Assembly (NCBI RefSeq): GCF_018275325.1
Contig: NZ_JAGVQR010000001.1
Span: 1,426,001-1,490,000 of the forward strand
Origin: Nocardioides palaemonis
GTDB taxonomy: Bacteria; Actinomycetota; Actinomycetes; Propionibacteriales; Nocardioidaceae
Length of the DNA stretch: 64,000 nucleotides
Reading direction: 5' to 3'
Shown: positions 25,883 to 34,447 of the stretch, in pieces
Position numbering within the stretch: the stretch's first letter is position 1
How the letters are laid out: every line of letters begins with the position of its first letter
Made by a program: the position numbers and the translations under genes
Notes under the pieces: generated by a model
Told to the model about the DNA's origin: nothing
The model's input: the letters and a program-made list of their open reading frames with translations, nothing else
Databases searched by the model: none

Positions 25883-27070
25883 TCAGGGGAGCCGCGCCTG
25901 CTTCATCTGGCGCGAGGCGTAGACGTTGCCGATGACGGTGCCGTCGAGCCAGGCGGTCAGGCGCGCGGCCTCGTGCTCGAGCGCCGCCTGCCCGTCGGGT
26001 CCGACGTCCTCCAGCAGCGAGAGCCGGACCACGCCCGCGTCGTCCTGGACCCAGCAGCCGACGACCCGACCGTCCCACCACGCCGTGGTGCCGGCGTTGC
26101 CGTTGGTGTCGAAGAGGTACGGCACGTGGGCGGGGTCGAGGTAGAACCCGCGGGACTTCCAGCCCATCACCGTGGGGTCGAGCGTCGGCAGCAGGGCCGC
26201 CCACGGCTCCACCGGGTCGGTGTCGTCGGTGTCGTCGGGGTGCACCCAGCCGGTGGAGCCGTCGTCGAGCGCGACCTCGACCGCTCCGACGTCGACCAGG
26301 GCGCGGGTGACCGCGGTCTTGGTGGACCCGAGCCACCACTGGATGTCGGCCGCGGTGCCGGGACCGAAGGTGTGCAGCCACGACTCCACCAGCGCGGCGT
26401 AGCCCGCGGCCTCGCCCAGCGGCTCGGGGACGACGCCCAGCCACTGCTCGGTGGTCGTCCAGGTCGGCTTGTTCAACCTCCAGTGCCCGGCGTTGCGTCC
26501 GCGCACGGCACGCCCCTCGAGCCCGAGCGTGGTCAGCACCCACGGGGCGACCGGCACGGGACGGTCCCAGGTCTTGTCGGTGTCGCCGCCGATCGTCCCG
26601 GCCAGCTCGGGCAGCTCTGCCCGCAGCTCGGCCGTCGAGGCGGGACCGACGGCCAGCCGGGCGAGGGTGGCTTCGTGGGCGGCGTCGAGCCACGCCTCGC
26701 CGTCGGCGGCGATGCCGGCGCCCGCGATGGCCTTCGCGATCCGCTTGCGCTCGGCGGTGGCGACCCGGGCGGACGCGCTGCCCCACGCGGCGGTCAGCAG
26801 GTCGCGCGGGAAGACGAAGAGGGTGCGGCGCATCGCCAGTTGCTTGACGACGTCGCGGGTGTCGTAGAGCGCGGCGTCGACGTCTGACGGGGCGACGCCC
26901 TCGGCCCGCGCCGCGACCGCGAGGTGGACGGTCGCCGCCTCCGTGGCGTGCAGGACCGTCATCGCCCGGGTGACGCCCACCACGTCGTGGCGGCGGTGCG
27001 CCGGCGCCAGGCAGTGGCGTACGGCGATGCGCCGGCGCCGCTCGGCGTCCGTGACGTGTCGCAGGGACAT
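25883..27070 (-). CDS. Winged-helix DNA-binding domain protein (HTH_42/AlkZ-like superfamily)
   Basis: A 395-residue protein of the family annotated as winged-helix DNA-binding domain-containing, related to AlkZ-type DNA glycosylases. It shows RRRIAVRHCLAP, AMTVLHATEAATVHLAVAAR, AMRRTLFVFPRDLL and ending blocks PLLPTLDPTVMGWKSRGFYL and DTNGNAGTTAWWDGRVVGCW. I do not see the QxQ/QxD catalytic motif described for AlkZ/YcaQ; LHATEAATVH occupies the equivalent place, so glycosylase activity is uncertain. It lies nine bases after nadA in the same direction and ends ten bases from the convergent kinase gene. Confidence 0.75.
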   Translation of the reverse strand: MSLRHVTDAERRRRIAVRHCLAPAHRRHDVVGVTRAMTVLHATEAATVHLAVAARAEGVAPSDVDAALYDTRDVVKQLAMRRTLFVFPRDLLTAAWGSASARVATAERKRIAKAIAGAGIAADGEAWLDAAHEATLARLAVGPASTAELRAELPELAGTIGGDTDKTWDRPVPVAPWVLTTLGLEGRAVRGRNAGHWRLNKPTWTTTEQWLGVVPEPLGEAAGYAALVESWLHTFGPGTAADIQWWLGSTKTAVTRALVDVGAVEVALDDGSTGWVHPDDTDDTDPVEPWAALLPTLDPTVMGWKSRGFYLDPAHVPYLFDTNGNAGTTAWWDGRVVGCWVQDDAGVVRLSLLEDVGPDGQAALEHEAARLTAWLDGTVIGNVYASRQMKQARLP

Positions 27071-27078
27071 CGGCGCGC

Positions 27079-28263
27079 TCAGTCGCGGTGGGACTTGCCG
27101 GGCAGGTCGAGCATCCGCTGGAGCGCGACGAGTGCCTCGGCCTCGGTCTCGGGGTCGACGACGATCCGGTTGACGACGGTGCCGGCGACGAGGCTCTCCA
27201 GGGCCCACACGAGGTGGGGCAGGTCGATGCGGTTCATCGTCGAGCAGTAGCAGACGTTGCGGTCGAGGAAGACGATCGTCTTGTCCGGATGCGCGTCGGC
27301 CAGCCGCTTGACCAGGTTGAGCTCGGTGCCGATGGCCCACACGGTGCCGGGCTCGGCGGCCTCGATCGTCTTGATGATGAACTCGGTGGAGCCGACCAGG
27401 TCGGCCTTGAGGACCACCTCGTGGCGGCACTCGGGGTGGACGAGCACGTTGATGCCGGGGTGCTGGGCGCGCAGCTCGTCGACGACGTCCTCGGAGAACC
27501 GTCCGTGGACCGAGCAGTGGCCCTTCCACAGGATCATCCGGGCCTGTTGGAGCTCGTCGGCGGTGAGGCCGCCGCCGGGCTGCAGCGGGTCCCACACGAC
27601 GCACTCGTCGAGCCCGATGCCCATCTGGAGGACCGCGGTGTTGCGACCGAGGTGCTGGTCGGGGAGGAACAGCACCTTCGCGCCGCCGACCGCGTCGGGC
27701 TTCTGCGCGAACGCCCAGTCGAGCGCGACGTCGGCGTTGGACGAGGTGCAGACCACGCCGCCGTTGCGGCCGCAGAAGGCCTTGATGTCGGCGCTGGAGT
27801 TCATGTAGGTCACCGGCACGACGTCGTCCTGCACGCCTGCGGCGGCCAGCGCGTCCCACGCGTCCTCGACCTGCCGCAGCCGGGCCATGTCGGCCATCGA
27901 GCAGCCGGCCGCGAGGTCGGGCAGCACGACCTGCTGGGTCGGCGAGGTGAGGATGTCGGCCGACTCGGCCATGAAGTGCACGCCGCAGAAGACGATGAAC
28001 TCGGCGTCCGGCCGGGCCGCGGCGTCGCGCGCCAGCTTGAAGGAGTCGCCGGTGACGTCGGCGAACTGGATCACCTCGTCGCGCTGGTAGTGGTGGCCCA
28101 GCACGAAAACCCGCTCGCCGAGGGCCTCCTTCGCCGCGCGCGCCCGCGCCACGAGGTCGGGGTCTGACGCGGCCGGGAGGTCCCCGGGGCACTCGACGCC
28201 GCGCTCGGCGTCGAGGTCACGGCCCTTGCCGAGGGGGAGGAGCGGCAGGTCGACGAGACTCAT
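27079..28263 (-). CDS. nadA: Quinolinate synthase A
   Basis: 4Fe-4S enzyme that condenses iminoaspartate with dihydroxyacetone phosphate to quinolinate in NAD synthesis, 394 residues. It has FVLGHHYQRDEVIQFAD, the cluster cysteines in FCGVHFMAE, GVVCTSSNAD and VCYCSTMNRIDLPHLVWALE, and the HPEC motif. ATG 28263 is chosen over the in-frame ATG 28272 because TAGGAT lies seven bases upstream, the pattern of a leaderless transcript. nadB and nadC, its usual partners, are not in the window. It is co-directional with the winged-helix gene. Confidence 0.95.
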   Translation of the reverse strand: MSLVDLPLLPLGKGRDLDAERGVECPGDLPAASDPDLVARARAAKEALGERVFVLGHHYQRDEVIQFADVTGDSFKLARDAAARPDAEFIVFCGVHFMAESADILTSPTQQVVLPDLAAGCSMADMARLRQVEDAWDALAAAGVQDDVVPVTYMNSSADIKAFCGRNGGVVCTSSNADVALDWAFAQKPDAVGGAKVLFLPDQHLGRNTAVLQMGIGLDECVVWDPLQPGGGLTADELQQARMILWKGHCSVHGRFSEDVVDELRAQHPGINVLVHPECRHEVVLKADLVGSTEFIIKTIEAAEPGTVWAIGTELNLVKRLADAHPDKTIVFLDRNVCYCSTMNRIDLPHLVWALESLVAGTVVNRIVVDPETEAEALVALQRMLDLPGKSHRD

Positions 28264-28319
28264 GGAGCACATCCTAGGGAGGGTCGCCGACACGATCGCG
28301 CCGGTGGGAGGCTTCGCGC

Positions 28320-29558
28320 ATGCCACGACGCGGAGAGGTGCTGGCCCTGGTGCAGGCCGGGGGACAGGGGTCACGGATGGACGTGCTCACCCGCGAGCGG
28401 GCCAAGCCGGCGCTGCCCTACGGCGGCGTGCACCGGCTGATCGACTTCGCGCTCTCGGGCCTCGTCCACGCCGACCTCGCGGACGTGTGGGTGTCGCTGG
28501 AGTACCAGGTGACGTCCATCGACGAGTACCTGTCCGGCGGGCGACCATGGAGCCTGGACCGCAACCGTGGCGGGGTCCGCCGGATGGTGCCGCAGACCGG
28601 CACGGGGCCCGCGACCGAGAGCGGCTTCGCGCACGGCAACGGCGACCTGCTCCTGCGGATGTCGGCCGACCTCGAGGCGTCCGGCGCCCGCACCCTCGTC
28701 GTCTGCAGCGCCGACCACGTCTTCAACGCCGACCTGGCGCCGGTCGTCGAGGAGCACGTGGCGGCGGGGCGTACCGCCACGGTGCTGACCAGCGAGGTCA
28801 CCAGGAAGGACGCCTCCGACAACGTCGTCGTCCTCGCGCGCCGCGACGGCACGGTCACCGGCGTGGAGCACAAGCCCTCGCGACCCTCGGCCGGCACGGT
28901 GGCCACCGAGATCTTCGTCTACGACACCGAGGCGCTCCTGGAGGCCCTGCGCGACCTGCGGGCCGAGCTCGCCGGTGACCCCGACCTCGCCGACGGCGAC
29001 AGCGGGATCGGCGACTTCGGCGAGCGGCTGCTGCCGCGGCTGGTCGGGGGTGGCCGGGTCGCCGCGGTCCCGCTGGAGGGCTACTGGCGCGACGTCGGCC
29101 AGCCCGGGCTCTACCTCCAGTCCCACCGCGACCTGCTGGCCGGGCGCGTGGACGTGTTCGACCACCCGTCGCGGCCGGTGGTCTCGCACTGGCCCGACCG
29201 TCCGGCCGCCCGCGTCCGGGCGACGGGGGAGTGCCACGACGCGCTGCTGTCGCCGGGCGCCGACGTGTCCGGGCTGGTGGTCGGCAGCGTGCTCGGCCCG
29301 GGCGTCGTCGTCGAGAAGGGCGCCGAGGTCCACGACAGCGTGCTGATGGAGGACTGCTTCGTGCGCGCTGGCTCCGTGGTCCGCACGTCGGTGCTCGACG
29401 AGCGCTGCGAGGTCGCGGGTGCCGGTCGGGTGGGCGCGGAGCCGACCGCCCGGCTCGCGCGCGACGAGGACCTCGTGCTGGCGGGTCGGGACTGCCGGAT
29501 CGCCGGCCCGGTCCCCGCCGGGGCCAGGCTCGAGCCGGGGGCGGTCGTCGACGGGTGA
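28320..29558 (+). CDS. glgC: Glucose-1-phosphate adenylyltransferase family protein
   Basis: A 412-residue nucleotidyltransferase with a left-handed β-helix tail. The N-terminus has the NTP loop QAGGQGSRMDVLTRERAKPALPYGG; further on are CSADHVFNAD, EGYWRDVGQP, and a C-terminal hexapeptide region (GSVLGPGVVVEKGAEVHDSVLMEDCFV). These fit GlgC-type ADP-glucose pyrophosphorylase. The sequence is divergent (VGGGRVAAVPLEGYW) and no other glycogen gene is near, so another sugar nucleotide is possible. It is divergent from nadA and has a GGGAGG site. Confidence 0.8.
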   Translation: MPRRGEVLALVQAGGQGSRMDVLTRERAKPALPYGGVHRLIDFALSGLVHADLADVWVSLEYQVTSIDEYLSGGRPWSLDRNRGGVRRMVPQTGTGPATESGFAHGNGDLLLRMSADLEASGARTLVVCSADHVFNADLAPVVEEHVAAGRTATVLTSEVTRKDASDNVVVLARRDGTVTGVEHKPSRPSAGTVATEIFVYDTEALLEALRDLRAELAGDPDLADGDSGIGDFGERLLPRLVGGGRVAAVPLEGYWRDVGQPGLYLQSHRDLLAGRVDVFDHPSRPVVSHWPDRPAARVRATGECHDALLSPGADVSGLVVGSVLGPGVVVEKGAEVHDSVLMEDCFVRAGSVVRTSVLDERCEVAGAGRVGAEPTARLARDEDLVLAGRDCRIAGPVPAGARLEPGAVVDG

Positions 29559-29561
29559 CGG

Positions 29562-29723
29562 CCGGTTCGCGCGTACGCCACGCCGGCAGCGGTGAGCCAC
29601 CCACACTCCTGGCGCGCGAAATGTGGCTCAGCCACCGCCATCGGCCGGTCGCGCGTACGCCACGCCGGCAGCGGTGAGCCAGCCACACTCCTGGCGCGCG
29701 AAGTGTGGCTCAGCCACCGCTCC
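29562..29723. repeat. 82-bp tandem duplication with internal dyad (two copies)
   Basis: An 82-bp unit containing GCGCGTACGCCACGCCGGCA and GGTGAGCCA occurs twice in succession with few differences. Each unit contains CCACACT/AGTGTGG arms around CCTGGCGCGCGA, so each transcript could form a hairpin. It fills the gap between glgC and a GNAT gene. The GCGTACGCCA core recurs in the repeats at 40155-40238. Confidence 0.85.
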
Positions 29724-29743
29724 CGACGACCGACGCGCGCCTG

Positions 29744-30631
29744 CTAGAGCAGGCTGCCGTGGTGGAGGTAGGGCGTGGGCGGCTTCATCCGCCGCAGGCA
29801 GAGGTAGCCGTTCTGGTGGATCGCCATCCGGGCGGCGAGCCCGACGTCGAGGGCCCAGGCGTTGGCCGCCGTGACGTGGTGCACCGAGACCTGCTCGCCG
29901 GGCGGCGAGGAGGCCAGCGCCTCCCACATCAGCTGCGCGGCGGTGCGCCGGTTGGTGGCGGCGAGCAGGGACGGCGAGCCGGTGTCGTCGACGTACGCGT
30001 AGCCGGAGCCGGTCGTGTGGTCGACCACCACGAGGCGGAACTGCGCGAGCAGCAGCTCGTGGTCGGAGAGGTGCGCGGCGCCGCGGGTGCGGCGGTCGAC
30101 CGAGTCGAGCAGGTCGACGTCGGCCGCGGTCCCCTCCCGCACCCGCTCGACGACCGGGATCGCGCTGCGGTCCACGACGCCGGTGACGAACATCTGGGGG
30201 TGCAGGTCGAAGCCGGCCAGCCGGTAGCGGCGCACGGCGCCCGGGTCGGCGCTCGCGGCGAACATCCCGCGCAGGCAGCCGCGCCCGTGGTGCATCGCCG
30301 CCGCCATCAGCTGTGCCCCGATGCCCTGGCCCTGCTGGTCGGGTCGCACCGCGAAGGAGGCGAGGATCCACATCAGCTCGCGCACCCGTGACACCGCACC
30401 GCCGACGAGGACGCCGTCGACCTCGGCCGCCCAGCAGCCGCCGGGATCGGTGCGCAGCGCGGCCCGGGCGCGGTCGATCCACGCGCTGTTGCGGCCCGGT
30501 GGGCGGCGGACCGGCTCGGGCCACGACCGCTGGAACGTGCGCTGGTCGACCTCGTGGTAGCTCGTGGCGGTGATCTCGCCGAACGCCTCGAGGTCCTCCT
30601 CCCGCAGCGGGCGGACGAGCGCGTCGGTCAC
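29744..30631 (-). CDS. GNAT-family acetyltransferase (double-domain type)
   Basis: A 295-residue acetyltransferase. The first GNAT domain (about 1-150) has FAVRPDQQGQGIGAQLMAAAM, a clear acetyl-CoA loop. The second half (about 165-295) is a second, degenerate GNAT-like domain with DVGLAARMAIHQNGYLCLRR. The start is GTG 30631, which overlaps the stop of the SRPBCC gene as GTGA. The substrate is unknown. It is co-transcribed with the SRPBCC gene. Confidence 0.82.
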   Translation of the reverse strand: MTDALVRPLREEDLEAFGEITATSYHEVDQRTFQRSWPEPVRRPPGRNSAWIDRARAALRTDPGGCWAAEVDGVLVGGAVSRVRELMWILASFAVRPDQQGQGIGAQLMAAAMHHGRGCLRGMFAASADPGAVRRYRLAGFDLHPQMFVTGVVDRSAIPVVERVREGTAADVDLLDSVDRRTRGAAHLSDHELLLAQFRLVVVDHTTGSGYAYVDDTGSPSLLAATNRRTAAQLMWEALASSPPGEQVSVHHVTAANAWALDVGLAARMAIHQNGYLCLRRMKPPTPYLHHGSLL

Positions 30632-31047
30632 GACACGTGGGCCGCGAAGCGCGCCAGCAGGTCGCCCCAGTGGGTGTACTTCTCGCGCAGTGCCTCGGTC
30701 TCCTCGGTCCAGCCGCTGTGGACGAGGCGGACGAGCGTGCTTCCGTCGCCGGTGTCGGTGAAGCGCACGTCGAGCACGGTGGCCTCGTCCTCGGGGTGGC
30801 CGAGCCAGAACTCCTGCGCGTAGTGGCCGATGGGGTCCCACGACATCACCCGCCCCCAGACGTACTCCTCGTCGCCGTGCACCATCGCCACGGGACCGTT
30901 GGGGTCGATCGAGATGCCGGTGTAGGTCGCGGAGTCGGGGGTCAGCAGCGGGTCCCACCACTCGCCCATCTGGGCGGTGAAGCCGACGAACGCCGCCCTC
31001 GGGCTCCCCGGGACGACGACCTCGGCGACGACGGGATCAGTGCTCAT
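30628..31047 (-). CDS. SRPBCC (START/Bet v1-like) domain protein
   Basis: A 139-residue, single-domain protein. VVAEVVVPGSPRAAFVGFTAQMGEWW and LVRLVHSGWTEETEALREKYTHWGDLLARFAAHV match SRPBCC/AHSA1-type ligand-binding folds. These bind hydrophobic ligands or act as small catalytic or stress proteins; no ligand can be named. It is coupled to the downstream GNAT gene and divergent from glycerate kinase. Confidence 0.8.
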   Translation of the reverse strand: MSTDPVVAEVVVPGSPRAAFVGFTAQMGEWWDPLLTPDSATYTGISIDPNGPVAMVHGDEEYVWGRVMSWDPIGHYAQEFWLGHPEDEATVLDVRFTDTGDGSTLVRLVHSGWTEETEALREKYTHWGDLLARFAAHVS

Positions 31048-31088
31048 GCGACCAGCATGCCCGACGGGTGCACTGCAAGGATGCAGGC

Positions 31089-32171
31089 ATGCGCGTGCTG
31101 ATCGCCCCCGACAAGTTCGCCGGCACCCTCACCGCGGTCGAGGCCGCCGAGGCGATCGCCGCCGGCTGGCGGAGCCGGGCCCCCGAGGACGAGCTCGACC
31201 TCGCGCCGATGGCCGACGGCGGGCCCGGCTTCGTCGACGTGCTGCACGCCGCGCGGGGTGGCGAGCTGGCCGCCGTGACGGTCTCCGGACCGCACGGCAC
31301 ACCGGTCCCGGCCGTGGTCCTGCGTGTGGGGGACACGGCGTACGTCGAGAGCGCCCAGGCGGCGGGTCTCCACCTCGCCGACGGCGACCCCGAGACCGCC
31401 ACCAGCCACGGCGTCGGCGATCTCGTCCTCGCCGCCGTCGAGGGGGGCGCGACGACCGTCGTCGTGGGCCTCGGTGGCTCGGGCACGACCGACGGCGGTG
31501 CGGGTGTGCTGGCGGCGCTCGGCGCGAGCGCGGACGTGGACCTGTCGTCCGGCCCGGCCGGGCTCGTCGGCGTGACGCGCGTCGACCTCGCACCCGCACG
31601 CGAGCGGCTCGCGGGCGTCACGCTCGTGGCCGCCAGCGACGTCGACAACCCGCTCACCGGCCTGTTCGGGGCGGCCAAGACCTTCGGGCCGCAGAAGGGC
31701 CTCGCCGAGGACCGGATCGCGGTCGTCGACGGCTGGATCGAGGCGTTCGCGGCCGCCACCGACCGGCGTACGTCGCTGGAGAAGGGCGCGGGCGCCGCCG
31801 GGGGCATCGGCTACGCCCTCCTCGCGCTCGGTGCCACCCGTGAGCCGGGCATCGCGCTGGTCGCCGACGCGGTCGGTCTCGAGGACCGGGCGCGCGCCGC
31901 CGACCTCGTCCTCACCGGCGAGGGGTCCTTCGACTTCTCCAGCCGCGCCGGGAAGGTGCCCTACGGAGTCGCGACCGTGGCGGCCGAGGTGCTGCGCCCG
32001 TGCGTCGCGCTGGCCGGGCAGGTCCTGGTGGGCTCGCGCGAGATGCGGGCGCTGGGCATCGAGTCGGCGTACTCGCTGGTCGAGCTGGTGGGGGAGGAGC
32101 GGGCGCTCGGCGCGCCCGCGGACGCGCTGGCCGAGCTGGCCGAGCGGGTCGCACGCACCTGGTCGCGGTGA
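31089..32171 (+). CDS. glxK: Glycerate kinase (GlxK family)
   Basis: A 360-residue kinase forming phosphoglycerate from glycerate in glyoxylate or serine metabolism. The signature blocks are MRVLIAPDKFAGTLTAVEAAEAI, PMADGGPGFVDV, GLGGSGTTDGGAGVLAALG and GEGSFDFSSRAGKVPYGVA. The ATG at 31089 is chosen over the upstream GTG 31068 because it begins at the family N-terminus and has AAGGA about eight bases before it. Rv2205c is the mycobacterial counterpart in a similar place, as I recall. Confidence 0.93.
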   Translation: MRVLIAPDKFAGTLTAVEAAEAIAAGWRSRAPEDELDLAPMADGGPGFVDVLHAARGGELAAVTVSGPHGTPVPAVVLRVGDTAYVESAQAAGLHLADGDPETATSHGVGDLVLAAVEGGATTVVVGLGGSGTTDGGAGVLAALGASADVDLSSGPAGLVGVTRVDLAPARERLAGVTLVAASDVDNPLTGLFGAAKTFGPQKGLAEDRIAVVDGWIEAFAAATDRRTSLEKGAGAAGGIGYALLALGATREPGIALVADAVGLEDRARAADLVLTGEGSFDFSSRAGKVPYGVATVAAEVLRPCVALAGQVLVGSREMRALGIESAYSLVELVGEERALGAPADALAELAERVARTWSR

Positions 32172-32356
32172 TCGGCTTCCCCCAGGTACGGCCCGGCTGG
32201 CGTTCAGGCCGGCTTGCCCGGCTCCGCCGTGCTGCGCCGCCTCGCGTCGTGAGCGCACGGCGACTCCGTCACCGGTCGCTCACGGCGTTCGGGGAATAAC
32301 CCCGCCTGTGCGACCATTGGGACGAGCAAGACCCCGAGACGTCCTGGAGTGATGAG

Positions 32357-32716
32357 ATGACCGAGCAGGTCGAGACCACCGAGCGCCGCACCGACCAGAT
32401 CAACCTGTCGGCCGTCGCCGCAGGCAAGGTGAAGAGCCTCCTGGAGCAGGAGGGCCGTGACGACCTGGCCCTGCGCATCTCCGTGCAGCCCGGCGGCTGC
32501 TCGGGCCTGCGCTACCAGCTGTTCTTCGACGAGCGCACGCTCGACGGCGACGTGACCACCGACTTCGACGGCGTGACCGTCGTCGTCGACCGGATGAGCG
32601 TCCCGTACCTCAACGGTGCCGAGATCGACTTCGTCGACACCATCGAGAAGCAGGGGTTCACCATCGACAACCCCAACGCCACCGGCTCCTGCGCCTGCGG
32701 CGACAGCTTCCACTGA
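32357..32716 (+). CDS. erpA: Iron-sulfur cluster insertion protein (A-type carrier, ErpA/HesB)
   Basis: A 119-residue A-type carrier that delivers Fe-S clusters to apoproteins. The three ligand cysteines are C48 in QPGGCSGLRY, and C112 and C114 in the C-terminal SCACGDSFH. The first 15 residues are a variable polar extension. It stands alone upstream of adoK; likely clients in the window are NadA, the QcrA Rieske protein (2Fe-2S) and the molybdopterin enzyme. A strong terminator follows 13 bases after the stop. Confidence 0.95.
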   Translation: MTEQVETTERRTDQINLSAVAAGKVKSLLEQEGRDDLALRISVQPGGCSGLRYQLFFDERTLDGDVTTDFDGVTVVVDRMSVPYLNGAEIDFVDTIEKQGFTIDNPNATGSCACGDSFH

Positions 32717-32729
32717 GCTGACACACGCA

Positions 32730-32760
32730 AAGGGCCCCCTGCCAGCGGCAGGGGGCCCTT
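32730..32760 (+). terminator. Terminator after erpA
   Basis: A perfect 14-bp stem (32730-32743 with 32747-32760) with a 3-base loop, followed by TCG. It also lies just beyond the 3' end of the convergent small gene. Confidence 0.85.
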
Positions 32761-32774
32761 CGTCGCGTTCGGGG

Positions 32775-33041
32775 TCAGTCCAGGTGCAGGTGGAGCGCCG
32801 CCGCCAGCCGGGCGGCCGCCTCCGAGACCTGGATCTCGCGCTTGCCGACTTCGGCCGGGTAGTCCTCGAAGCGGAGGCTCGGCGGCGCTGACACGGCGGC
32901 GCGCGCGGCCCGCTCCAGGCGTGCCTCGAGGCCGAGGTTGCGGCCCGCGGCGCGGCAGTCGGCCGCCATCTCCTGCGGGGTCGCCAGCTCGTCGTGGACC
33001 AGGTGCGAGGGGCGCTGCGGACGCGGCGTCGAGGTCGTCAT
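32775..33041 (-). CDS. Small hypothetical protein
   Basis: An 88-residue soluble protein with no membrane segment. It contains RPSHLVHDELATPQEMAADC and ends LRFEDYPAEVGKREIQVSEAAARLAAALHLHLD. I do not recognise a family. ATG 33041 is supported by TACCGT seven bases upstream, the leaderless pattern. It is divergent from adoK, whose own -10-like box is about 50 bases away. Confidence 0.6.
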   Translation of the reverse strand: MTTSTPRPQRPSHLVHDELATPQEMAADCRAAGRNLGLEARLERAARAAVSAPPSLRFEDYPAEVGKREIQVSEAAARLAAALHLHLD

Positions 33042-33105
33042 GTCGACGACGGTATTGGCTACTGATTGGTATGCGGAGACGTACCGAAAGGTAGTGTTCC
33101 CCGGC

Positions 33106-34092
33106 GTGTCCCTCCTCGTAGCCGGATCGATCGCGACCGACCACCTGATGTCCTTCCCGGGCAGGTTCTCCGACAGCCTCGTCGTCGACCAGCTCGACAA
33201 GCTGTCGGTGTCCTTCCTCGTCGAGGACCTCGAGGTCCGACGCGGCGGGTGCGCGGCCAACATCTGCTTCGGGCTGGGCAACCTCGGCCTCCGGCCGGTG
33301 CTGGTCGGCGCCGTCGGCGAGGACTTCGCGGAGTACCGCGCGTGGCTCGAGCGCCACAACGTCGACTGCGGCTCGGTGCACGTCTCCGAGACCCGCCACA
33401 CCGCCCGCTTCGTGTGCACCAACGACACCGCGCACGCCCAGATCGCGAGCTTCTACGCCGGCGCGATGAGCGAGTCGCGCGAGATCGAGCTCAAGCCGAT
33501 CGTGGACCGCGTCGGCGAGCCCGACTACGTGATCATCGGCCCGGACGACCCGCAGGGCATGCTGCGCCACACCGAGGAGTGCCGCCAGCGCGGCTACCGC
33601 TTCCTGGCCGACCCCTCCCAGCAGCTCGCCTTCGGCGACGGCGACCTGATCCGTCCACTGATCGACGGCGCGGAGATCCTCTTCTCCAACGAGTACGAGG
33701 CCAGCCTGATCACCCAGAAGACCGGCTGGAGCCGCGAGGAGGTGCTCTCCCGCGTCGGCACCTGGGTCGTCACCCTCGGCCCCGACGGCGTCCGGATCGA
33801 CCGCGAGGGCGAGGAGTCGGTCGTCGTGCGGGCCGTGCCCGAGATCGAGAAGGTCGAGCCCACCGGCGTCGGCGACGCGTTCCGCGCCGGCTTCATGGCG
33901 GCGCTCAGCTGGGGCCTGGGCCACGAGCGTGCCGCCCAGCTCGGCTGCCTGCTCGCCGTCTACGTCGTCGAGCAGGTCGGCACCCAGGAGTACGAGATCT
34001 CCCGCGAGGCCTTCCTCGCCCGCTGCGCGGCGACGTACGGCGAGGACGCGGTCGCCGACTTCGCGCCGCACCTGCAGACGATCAGGCCCTGA
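33106..34092 (+). CDS. adoK: Adenosine kinase (PfkB/ribokinase family)
   Basis: A 328-residue PfkB-family kinase closely resembling mycobacterial AdoK (Rv2202c), which phosphorylates adenosine to AMP. Shared blocks include VAGSIATDHLMSFPGRFSD, ETRHTARFVCTND, AQIASFYAGAMSE, ADPSQQLA and the catalytic PTGVGDAFRAGF (D257). The start GTG 33106 has TAGTGT eight bases upstream and gives the family N-terminus. Its place between erpA/glxK and ctaC also resembles the mycobacterial order. Confidence 0.9.
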   Translation: MSLLVAGSIATDHLMSFPGRFSDSLVVDQLDKLSVSFLVEDLEVRRGGCAANICFGLGNLGLRPVLVGAVGEDFAEYRAWLERHNVDCGSVHVSETRHTARFVCTNDTAHAQIASFYAGAMSESREIELKPIVDRVGEPDYVIIGPDDPQGMLRHTEECRQRGYRFLADPSQQLAFGDGDLIRPLIDGAEILFSNEYEASLITQKTGWSREEVLSRVGTWVVTLGPDGVRIDREGEESVVVRAVPEIEKVEPTGVGDAFRAGFMAALSWGLGHERAAQLGCLLAVYVVEQVGTQEYEISREAFLARCAATYGEDAVADFAPHLQTIRP

Positions 34093-34121
34093 CCGGGCCC
34101 CGGCCCGCCCCGACCCACCTC

Positions 34122-34190
34122 TGGGTATCTGGGGACGAAATGGTGGGTCTGGGACCCCGTCTGACCCACCAGAACGTCCCCAGGTACCCA
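34122..34190. repeat. 28-bp imperfect inverted repeat (large hairpin) between adoK and tusA
   Basis: Arms 34122-34149 and 34163-34190 pair at 24 of 28 positions around a 13-base loop. It fills the gap between the convergent adoK and tusA genes, so it can terminate both. Its length and symmetry also resemble a REP-type extragenic palindrome. Confidence 0.8.
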
Positions 34191-34192
34191 CG

Positions 34193-34447
34193 TCAGGAGC
34201 GGCGGCGGACGACGTAGCGCGGCACCCCGTCGTCGGTGACGTCCGCGCCGACGTAGTCCTGCCCCTTCATCCGGCACCAGGCCGGGACGTCGACCGCGGC
34301 GGCGGCGTCCATCGCCACCACGGCGATCAGCTCCCCGACCTCGACGTCGGCGAGGTGCCGGGCCAGCTCGATGACCGGCATCGGGCAGGGGAGGGCTGTG
34401 CAGTCCAGCTCCAGGGCGACGGCCTGCCCGTCGTACGGGAGGCTCAC
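34193..34447 (-). CDS. tusA: TusA-type sulfur carrier protein
   Basis: An 84-residue member of the TusA/SirA family with the CPxP motif, TALPCPMPVIELA (C21), that carries a persulfide. The GTG start at 34447 overlaps the stop of the cysteine desulfurase gene as GTGA, so carrier and donor are translated together. This suggests that the desulfurase loads sulfur onto this protein. The final acceptor (tRNA thiolation, molybdopterin or other) is not shown. Confidence 0.88.
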   Translation of the reverse strand: MSLPYDGQAVALELDCTALPCPMPVIELARHLADVEVGELIAVVAMDAAAAVDVPAWCRMKGQDYVGADVTDDGVPRYVVRRRS

